Assembly (NCBI GenBank): GCA_030625465.1
Contig: DAOUQS010000095.1
Span: 1-7,419, forward strand
Length of the DNA stretch: 7,419 bases
Direction: 5' to 3'
DNA from: Amylibacter sp.
GTDB lineage: Bacteria; Pseudomonadota; Alphaproteobacteria; Rhodobacterales; Rhodobacteraceae
The position numbers and the translations under genes are program-made. The notes under the pieces were generated by a model. That model saw only the letters and a list, made by a program, of their open reading frames with translations, made no database searches and was not told where the DNA came from. Each line of letters opens with the position of its first letter. Position 1 is the stretch's first letter. Shown piece after piece: positions 1 to 4,986 of the stretch.

Positions 1-371
1 ACACCGCGCATCAATGCGTAACCTGCGGCGGCCATAAACAGCACACCCCCCAACATGCGGCTGACATCATAGACCCAAAGCGTTGGGCCAAGGCCCCATG
101 CACGCGCCACATCGCCCATGTCATTGGCGACAAGCACTGCAAATGCCTTGCGCGAGACAACTTCAAAGACCATCGCGAAAATCAAGGGGATCAGAAGAAA
201 ACAGGTTAGCCGTCCGGCCCAAAGGTTCAATACGTCAATAAATGCTGTGATCGGTCGCTGCCATGGCGTCATATCTTCGGGTGTTTGACCCGGCTCTTCG
301 GCGCGACGTTCTGCAATCAGTTCGTCCGTAATGTCCAGTTCCATGTCTTCTATATTAACGTCATTGGCCAT
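1..371 (-). CDS. TRAP transporter small permease (DctQ/FcbT2-like), N-terminal part, cut by the window edge
   Basis: This is the small membrane subunit of a tripartite ATP-independent periplasmic transporter; it pairs with the large DctM-type permease and the solute-binding protein. Only the first 123 residues are in the window. An acidic, cytoplasmic-looking tail (about 1-45) leads to a first membrane segment (about 55-75) ending in FEVVSRKAF, which matches the usual F-x-x-x-x-R-x-x-F-like motif of DctQ proteins. After a polar loop comes a second segment beginning WVYDVSRMLGGVLFMAAAGY (about 99-118), typical of the family. The loop is longer than in minimal DctQ proteins, as in the larger small permeases of the TakQ/FcbT2 type. 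The start is set by a strong GGGAGGT Shine-Dalgarno sequence six bases before the ATG at 371. It follows the binding-protein gene by 100 bp in the same direction, and the large permease gene probably lies beyond the left edge. Confidence 0.88.
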   Translation of the reverse strand, partial: MANDVNIEDMELDITDELIAERRAEEPGQTPEDMTPWQRPITAFIDVLNLWAGRLTCFLLIPLIFAMVFEVVSRKAFAVLVANDMGDVARAWGLGPTLWVYDVSRMLGGVLFMAAAGYALMRG

Positions 372-384
372 ATGGCCACCTCCC

Positions 385-406
385 GATCCCGCAATTCATC
401 GGGATC
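385..406 (-). other. Stem-loop in the spacer between the TRAP binding-protein and small-permease genes
   Basis: Perfect 7-bp inverted repeat GATCCCG (385-391) / CGGGATC (400-406) around an 8-base loop, lying just upstream of the permease Shine-Dalgarno sequence. It has no T-tract on the minus strand, so it is not a classical intrinsic terminator. In TRAP operons such hairpins are plausible mRNA 3'-end stabilisers or attenuators that keep the binding protein more abundant than the permease; that role is inferred here. Confidence 0.5.
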
Positions 407-471
407 TATTGACCCCGCCAGATAATGAGTGGCGCAAGGCATGATACCCTGCACCAAACTTTTAGCCTATA

Positions 472-1584
472 TTATTTACGCGCGGCAACCTGGTCAGCAA
501 ATGCTTTACCCAAAGCCGCGTTAGACGCTTGGGAACCGGCCCAGAAAGGCACAGCGATTTCGGCAAAGTCTTTTTGTGACTGCCACACTTCGGCAAAGAA
601 TGCATTTTCAGCCGCGTTCTTTTCCAAAGCCGCTTTCGCTGCATTCATATATGCAGGGAAATAATCGGCCGGGGTGTCATGCAAGATAACGCCGTGGTTC
701 TCGGTCAGGTCTTTCAGTGCCTTGCCGTTTTCATAGATACGGTAGGACATTGATTTAGACAGCGACGCATTGGCAGAAACCTCGATAGCTTTTTGCTGCA
801 ACGGTGTCAGTGCATCGTAAACATCTTTGTTCAAATACAAGTCAGCGTTCACAACAACCTGGTGCAGGCCTTGCAAGTAGTAGTGCTTAAGCACCTTCTG
901 GAAGCCAAAAACAGAGTCCGGTTTCGGGCAACACCATTCTGCGGCGTCAATTGTCCCTTTTTCCAAGGCAGGCAGGATATCCCCGCCACCCATTGCAACC
1001 GAGGCAACACCGATATCTTTATAGGTTTGACCCGGAATACCAGGGGGTGTGCGGAAGCGATACTTGCGAAAGTCATCCATGCTGTTGATCGGCTCTTTGA
1101 ACCAACCCAGGGCCTCTGGCCCAACCGGTTGCAACATGAAGCCTTTTACGTTCATGCCCATTTCATCCCAAAGCTGGTCGTATAATTCTTTACCACCACC
1201 GTATTGGAACCAGGACAGGAATGCGATGTTGTCTATCCCGACACCGGCACCGGCAACAGGTGAGCCGAACAGCATTGCCGCCGGGTGTTTACCTGACCAG
1301 TAATGCGTCCACGCAAAGCCGCCTTCAACAAGACCGCTATCGACCGCATCAAGTGTTTCCTTGATACCGACGACAGAGCCTGCGGCCAGGACCTCGATAA
1401 CAACTTCACCATCAGTTAAGTCAAAAACATCTTTTGCAAAGTCCTTCAGCATAACAACCTCATCAGCTTTTGCCGAAATCACAGATTGCACGCGAATAAC
1501 TGTTTCCGCCCACGCGGAAACAGCAAAAGACAAGCCCACAGCGGTAACCGCCAAACCCGTCGTTACTTTCTTAAAGTTAATCAT
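472..1584 (-). CDS. TRAP transporter periplasmic solute-binding protein (DctP superfamily, TakP/FcbT1-like)
   Basis: Periplasmic receptor that captures an organic anion and delivers it to the TRAP permease. The 370-residue length is normal for the family. A Sec signal peptide is clear: KK near the N-terminus, a hydrophobic core at about 8-24, and cleavage probably after AWA at 26. The mature protein shows the TRAP pattern: RVQS at the first strand, the segment KEPINSMDDFRKYRFRTPPG (163-182) with the conserved carboxylate-binding arginine probably R178, and GGGDILPALEKGTIDAAEW (199-217), which closely resembles the TakP/FcbT1 branch where the E-W pair lies at the ligand or cation site. Cys-Cys-Pro follows directly. 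The start is supported by a GGGAGGA Shine-Dalgarno sequence five bases upstream of ATG. The gene lies 116 bp after terC and 100 bp before the small permease. Ligand identity cannot be read from sequence: keto acids, hydroxy acids and aromatic acids are all possible in this branch. Confidence 0.93.
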   Translation of the reverse strand: MINFKKVTTGLAVTAVGLSFAVSAWAETVIRVQSVISAKADEVVMLKDFAKDVFDLTDGEVVIEVLAAGSVVGIKETLDAVDSGLVEGGFAWTHYWSGKHPAAMLFGSPVAGAGVGIDNIAFLSWFQYGGGKELYDQLWDEMGMNVKGFMLQPVGPEALGWFKEPINSMDDFRKYRFRTPPGIPGQTYKDIGVASVAMGGGDILPALEKGTIDAAEWCCPKPDSVFGFQKVLKHYYLQGLHQVVVNADLYLNKDVYDALTPLQQKAIEVSANASLSKSMSYRIYENGKALKDLTENHGVILHDTPADYFPAYMNAAKAALEKNAAENAFFAEVWQSQKDFAEIAVPFWAGSQASNAALGKAFADQVAARK

Positions 1585-1625
1585 GGTTTCCTCCCATTCG
1601 TTGTGCCTTCATTTTCTTTTCATTT

Positions 1626-1650
1626 CCATCCTGCGAAGACGTAAGGATGG
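1626..1650 (-). other. Stem-loop between terC-like gene and TRAP binding-protein gene
   Basis: Inverted repeat CCATCCT (1626-1632) / AGGATGG (1644-1650), 7 bp perfect, with an 11-base interval that could add two inner pairs. It is centred in the 116-bp gap between the TerC-family gene and the TRAP binding-protein gene. On the minus-strand transcript it is followed by an A-rich run, not a T-run, so it is unlikely to be an efficient intrinsic terminator. It may be an RNA processing or stabilising element, or part of a promoter region for the TRAP genes. No convincing -35/-10 pair was seen in the gap. Confidence 0.4.
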
Positions 1651-1700
1651 CCATTCATTGGGTCAGAGTCGTTTTCCAACCGCAAATTTCAGTGCCCTTT

Positions 1701-2357
1701 TCAAAAGTTTATCCCCTCAACCAAGCCGAACATGGGTCCCACCCCATGGGCCGTATCAAAAAATCCACGATACATCATTTCGCTTGCCACATAGACAAGT
1801 ACGCACAGTCCCAACCACGATATCCAAGGGAATTTGGTCAGCAAATGCATGATCATTGTCGCCGCGAAAGCCATAAGGATAATCGCCAGCCCCAGCCCGA
1901 AAACCAGCATTTGGGTATCGCCATCCGCAATGGCGGCCACCGCAAGCACGTTGTCCAGTGACATAGAGACATCGGCAATTGTTATGGAAATCAATGCGGA
2001 TACCAATGTGCGGCGGGGCGCGCCTGTGTAGCCCGATGCGGGGTCTGATGCGGCTTCCAAAGCCAGTTCGGCCTGCGCGTCTATCCCTTCGCGTATTTCC
2101 TGGTACAGCCGCCAGCAAACCCAGAACAATAGCAGTGAGCCGACAAACAGGATGCCCGGAATAGCCAGAAGCTTTGTGGCAATGACCGCAAATACTATGC
2201 GCAAGACCGCCGCGACGATCATGCCGTATAAAATAGCTTTTTTACGCAATTCAGGCGCAAGGCTTGCCGCGACCATGCCGATAACCAAGGCATTGTCACC
2301 GGACAGAATAAGGTCGGCGATAATGATTTTTCCGAAACCAAGGTATGTTTCTATCAT
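1701..2357 (-). CDS. TerC-family integral membrane protein (YjbE/Alx-like)
   Basis: A 218-residue polytopic membrane protein of the TerC family. It has two internally repeated acidic membrane motifs, ADLILSGDNALVIG (14-27) and ADVSMSLDNVLAV (128-140). D15, D21/N22 and D129, D135/N136 are the expected metal-site residues. Hydrophobic segments lie at roughly 8-30, 42-62, 66-82, 117-143, 149-171 and 178-195, with a polar loop at about 84-115. Family members are linked to tellurite resistance and, in E. coli Alx and Bacillus YceF/YkoY, to manganese export and metal loading of exported enzymes. The ATG at 2357 shares ATGA with the stop codon of the upstream GMC gene, with AGGA nine bases before it, which suggests translational coupling. 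The frame stays open upstream into the GMC gene, but that extension is polar, Arg-rich and not TerC-like, so I exclude it. The metal substrate is not determined here. Confidence 0.88.
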   Translation of the reverse strand: MIETYLGFGKIIIADLILSGDNALVIGMVAASLAPELRKKAILYGMIVAAVLRIVFAVIATKLLAIPGILFVGSLLLFWVCWRLYQEIREGIDAQAELALEAASDPASGYTGAPRRTLVSALISITIADVSMSLDNVLAVAAIADGDTQMLVFGLGLAIILMAFAATMIMHLLTKFPWISWLGLCVLVYVASEMMYRGFFDTAHGVGPMFGLVEGINF

Positions 2358-3961
2358 TTCGCCATATCCTGTAAAATCATGTCTGCAACTTTCTCGCCGA
2401 TCATAATGGCGGGGGCGTTTGTGTTCCCGCTTGTGATCGTGGGCATGATCGAGCAGTCGGCAACCCGCAGATTTTCCACGCCGTGGACACACAAGCGTGC
2501 ATCCACAACCGACATCGGGTCGCTGCCCATTTTGCAGGTTCCTGTGGGGTGGTAGATGGTGACAGATGTATTGCGCGCCCATTCCAGGATCGCGGCCTCA
2601 TCGTCTATCCCGACCTTGCAACCCGGTTCATATTCTTCTGTTATGTGGGATTTCAAAGGTTCCAGCTGTGCAATTTTGCGAGCAATCTGAATGCCTTTGA
2701 CAATGGTTTGTTGATCCAGTGTTGTTGCCAGATAGTTTGGGCGGATAACCGGATGGTCAAGATAGTTTGCCGATCTTAGCTTCAGATCACCCCTGCTTTC
2801 AGGACGCATTTGCAAAACCGATGCGGTGAATGCGGAAAACTTGTGGGGGCCTTCTACCGCGTTGTTCGCGCTAAAGGGCTGGATGTGAAATTGGATATCT
2901 GGCGTTTCCAGACGCTGGTCTGTTTTCAGAAAACCGGTGCCAAGGCTTGCGGCCATTGTCATCGGGCCGGTTCGGTTGATCGCATATTGCATCGCGATCA
3001 TGCCTTGTTTGAACAGGCTGTTGGTCTCTACATTGATGGTCGGCAGGTTGGTTTTAAAAATCGGACGGGCTTGCAGATGGTCTTGCAGGTTCTTGCCGAC
3101 ACCCTGCAGGTCTTTTTCAACAGTGATGCCCAACGCGGCCAGATCCTGTGCCGCACCAATACCCGACAGCATTAAAATTTGGGGAGAGCCGATAGAACCC
3201 GCAGACAGAATTACCTCCACACGGGCGTTTATCGTGATTTGCGACCCGTGACTGACCGCATCAACCCCGGTGACCCGACCATCAACGATGTTTAATTTGC
3301 GCACTTGCGTATGGGTAAGAACCTTAAGGTTTTCACGCGACCGGGCCGGCTTTAGATAAGCCGCCGCCGAACTGCACCGCTTGCCTTTATCAATGGTCAG
3401 CTGGAAATATCCGACGCCTTCTTGAACCTTGCCGTTATAATCGGCCGTTTTCTTGTATCCGGCCGCCACCGCCGCATTAATCCAGTGGTCAACAATATCC
3501 CGTTTAAGCGCTGTCGGCGCGACCGATAACGGCCCATGGGTTCCACGTTCCTTACACGGATTATCCCCCTTCCAGTTTTCGGCGCGCTTAAAGTAAGGCA
3601 AGACATCATCCCAGCCCCAGCCTTTGTTGCCAAGCTGGCGCCAGTGATCAAAATCCTGTGGCTGTCCCCGCACATAAAGCAGCCCGTTGATAGAGCTGGA
3701 GCCGCCTAAAACCTTGCCGCGCGGCCAAGCGATTGTGCGCCCGTTCAGGCCGGGATCCTTCGCGGTTTTATATTGCCAATCGGTTTTACGATTACCCATT
3801 GTTTTAAAGTACCCAACCGGAATATGTATCCATGGATTCGTATCCTTACCGCCCGCCTCTAACAGCCCGACACTATAGCGACCGTTTGCCGACAAACGGT
3901 TGGCAATTGCGCATCCAGCAGAGCCTGCGCCTACGATTACAAAGTCAAAATTCACAAACAT
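2354..3961 (-). CDS. GMC-family FAD-dependent alcohol dehydrogenase (AlkJ/choline-dehydrogenase-like)
   Basis: Flavoenzyme of the glucose-methanol-choline family, expected to oxidise a primary alcohol to an aldehyde. At 535 residues it has the usual length. Seen in order are the FAD-binding GAGSAG (11-16) and LLEAG (33-37), GMC signature 1 RGKVLGGSSSINGLLYVRG (81-99), signature 2 GSIGSPQILMLSGIG (255-269), and the C-terminal active-site region YHPTGTCKMG with catalytic H471 and SGNTNAP with the partner residue probably N515. There is no signal peptide: the Rossmann motif begins at once, so it is cytoplasmic or on the inner membrane face, as for AlkJ. The range given is the longest frame. Its ATG at 3961 directly abuts AAGGG, whereas the GTG at 3955 has AAGGGA five bases upstream and gives the family-typical MNFDFVIVGAG start, so 3955 is the likelier start. 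It overlaps the TerC-like gene by 4 bp. Substrate is inferred only from the neighbouring alkyl sulfatase; choline or other alcohols remain possible. Confidence 0.93.
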   Translation of the reverse strand: MFVNFDFVIVGAGSAGCAIANRLSANGRYSVGLLEAGGKDTNPWIHIPVGYFKTMGNRKTDWQYKTAKDPGLNGRTIAWPRGKVLGGSSSINGLLYVRGQPQDFDHWRQLGNKGWGWDDVLPYFKRAENWKGDNPCKERGTHGPLSVAPTALKRDIVDHWINAAVAAGYKKTADYNGKVQEGVGYFQLTIDKGKRCSSAAAYLKPARSRENLKVLTHTQVRKLNIVDGRVTGVDAVSHGSQITINARVEVILSAGSIGSPQILMLSGIGAAQDLAALGITVEKDLQGVGKNLQDHLQARPIFKTNLPTINVETNSLFKQGMIAMQYAINRTGPMTMAASLGTGFLKTDQRLETPDIQFHIQPFSANNAVEGPHKFSAFTASVLQMRPESRGDLKLRSANYLDHPVIRPNYLATTLDQQTIVKGIQIARKIAQLEPLKSHITEEYEPGCKVGIDDEAAILEWARNTSVTIYHPTGTCKMGSDPMSVVDARLCVHGVENLRVADCSIMPTITSGNTNAPAIMIGEKVADMILQDMAK

Positions 3962-3974
3962 CCCTTAAATATTA

Positions 3975-4001
3975 AAAAATGAGACTTTTAGTCTCGTTTT
4001 T
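3975..4001. promoter_or_regulatory. Imperfect palindrome in the divergent GMC / IclR control region (candidate operator)
   Basis: A run of A, then TGAGAC, a 5-base centre TTTTA, then GTCTCG and a run of T. The arms are AAAAA+GAGAC (3975-3985) and GTCTC+TTTTT (3991-4001), with one mismatch (T3980 against G3996). It lies in the 96-bp gap between the divergently transcribed GMC gene and IclR-type regulator gene. IclR-family proteins commonly bind AT-rich palindromes between their own gene and a divergent target, so this is a reasonable operator. It would also fold as a hairpin in the leader RNA of the GMC transcript. A terminator role is less likely because no gene runs into it. Confidence 0.45.
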
Positions 4002-4014
4002 AGCAATATATTCG

Positions 4015-4044
4015 ACTATAGGTAGGAAAATTCGATTCGTGCAA
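4015..4044 (-). promoter_or_regulatory. Candidate promoter for the GMC-terC-TRAP gene series
   Basis: On the minus strand, TTGCAC (complement of 4039-4044) and TATAGT (complement of 4015-4020) are separated by 18 bp. The -10 matches five of six consensus bases and the -35 only three. The predicted start would lie near 4008, placing the 3975-4001 palindrome just downstream, where a bound repressor could block elongation or initiation. The match is by eye and weak. Confidence 0.3.
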
Positions 4045-4057
4045 TAGGAAGTTCACA

Positions 4058-4819
4058 ATGACTGAAGAAAATCGCATCCCGACAAACTTACGGACTCTAC
4101 TGATCCTAGAGGTCGTGGGCAGAAGCGACCATGCAATGACGCCGACAGAAATTAATGAACAGATAGGGCTACCCAAGCAAACAGTACACCGTTTGGTGAC
4201 CACTTTGGAATCCGAAGGTTTTCTGGCAAAAGAAACCGATGGCAAGCGGTATCGCCCGACACGGCGGTCGCGATTGCTGGGGGCGGGATTGCTACATGCT
4301 TCGCGGTTTCACATTACGCGGCATCAGGTTCTGCAAGATGTCGCCTCTCAAGTGAAAGAGGCGGTTAATTTCGTGGTGCCCGAAGAAACCGGCATGAATT
4401 ATCTGGATCGCATCGATACCGACTGGCCTTTTCGGATCCAGCTACCGGTTGGTACAAATGTTCCGTTTCATTGCACGGCAAGCGGCAAAACATTTATGGC
4501 CAGCCTTTCCAAAGCGGCGCGTAAAAAGTTCGTGCGCGGTCTTCGGCTGACAAAACTAACCGACAAGACACATGTCACGGCTGAAACTTTGCTGGATGAT
4601 TTAGCGGTTTGCGCAAAAAGAGGCTATGCGCTGGACGGCGAAGAATTCATGGACGGTATGGTTGCCATTGCAGCCCCCGTGACAGATACAAGCGGCCGTT
4701 TTGTCGCCGCCCTTGCCTATCACGGCCCAAGCCAAAGATTGTCACTTGAACAGGCCGAAAAGCAAATTGGCGTTTTATTCGAGGCGGCAGAGACCTTGAA
4801 AAGGTCATTATTTTCCTAA
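4058..4819 (+). CDS. IclR-family transcriptional regulator
   Basis: A 253-residue DNA-binding regulator with the two-domain IclR architecture. The N-terminal winged helix-turn-helix spans about 10-70: TPTEINEQIGLPKQTVHRLV (28-47) is the helix-turn-helix and ESEGFLAKETDGKRYRPT is the wing. The C-terminal ligand-binding domain (about 80-250) carries the family landmarks HCTASGKTFMASL (138-150) and DGEEFMDGMVAIAAPV (193-208). Effectors of this family are usually small organic acids or aromatics. The start ATG has AGGAAG about six bases upstream. The gene is divergent from the GMC-terC-TRAP series and 167 bp upstream of the alkyl sulfatase on the same strand, so it is positioned to control both arms. 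Whether it activates or represses cannot be told from sequence; the family includes both. No terminator was seen after its stop. Confidence 0.93.
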   Translation: MTEENRIPTNLRTLLILEVVGRSDHAMTPTEINEQIGLPKQTVHRLVTTLESEGFLAKETDGKRYRPTRRSRLLGAGLLHASRFHITRHQVLQDVASQVKEAVNFVVPEETGMNYLDRIDTDWPFRIQLPVGTNVPFHCTASGKTFMASLSKAARKKFVRGLRLTKLTDKTHVTAETLLDDLAVCAKRGYALDGEEFMDGMVAIAAPVTDTSGRFVAALAYHGPSQRLSLEQAEKQIGVLFEAAETLKRSLFS

Positions 4820-4837
4820 AAATTCAGAACAACTCTC

Positions 4838-4875
4838 AACTGCGCACAGGCCCAATTAACTGCGCGCAAGCCCAA
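4838..4875. repeat. Two 18-bp direct repeats upstream of the alkyl sulfatase (candidate activator sites)
   Basis: Copy 1 is AACTGCGCACAGGCCCAA (4838-4855) and copy 2 is AACTGCGCGCAAGCCCAA (4858-4875): 16 of 18 bases identical, with a start-to-start distance of 20 bp, about two helical turns. Copy 2 contains the 8-base palindrome TGCGCGCA and copy 1 the 6-base TGCGCA. They end 17 bp before the candidate -35 box, at roughly -53 to -90 from a predicted transcription start, a typical upstream-activator position. The same motif was not seen in the GMC/IclR gap. Confidence 0.6.
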
Positions 4876-4892
4876 AATGTTGATCTATATCA

Positions 4893-4921
4893 TTGACACT
4901 ATTTTATGTGTATAATATTAG
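4893..4921 (+). promoter_or_regulatory. Candidate sigma70-type promoter of the alkyl sulfatase gene
   Basis: A perfect TTGACA (4893-4898) is followed after 17 bp by TATTAG (4916-4921), which matches four of six -10 bases. A perfect TATAAT at 4911-4916 is also present but only 12 bp from the TTGACA, too close for standard use. The poor -10 at the proper distance suits an activator-dependent promoter, in line with the direct repeats just upstream. The leader to the ATG would be about 60 bases. Confidence 0.42.
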
Positions 4922-4986
4922 GTGCAACACGATAATAAATTCATTACCGACTACAAAATAAACTAGATTTTCCACAGGGGTTCACC

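Noticed and set aside
793..1185. 130-codon plus-strand frame opposite the TRAP binding-protein gene
   Set aside because: The minus strand carries the clear DctP-type motifs over the same bases; the plus-strand product has no recognisable features.
2358..2582. 75-residue N-terminal extension of the TerC-family frame into the GMC gene
   Set aside because: It is polar, Arg/His/Cys-rich, lies out of frame over the GMC catalytic region, and the ATG at 2357 already gives the family-typical N-terminus with ATGA coupling.
3975..4001. Palindrome with T-run read as an intrinsic terminator
   Set aside because: It lies between two divergent gene starts, so no known transcript ends there; an operator or leader hairpin fits better.
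4911..4916. Perfect TATAAT as the -10 box of the sulfatase promoter
   Set aside because: It is only 12 bp from the perfect TTGACA and no acceptable -35 was seen 16-18 bp upstream, so the weaker TATTAG at 17 bp is preferred.
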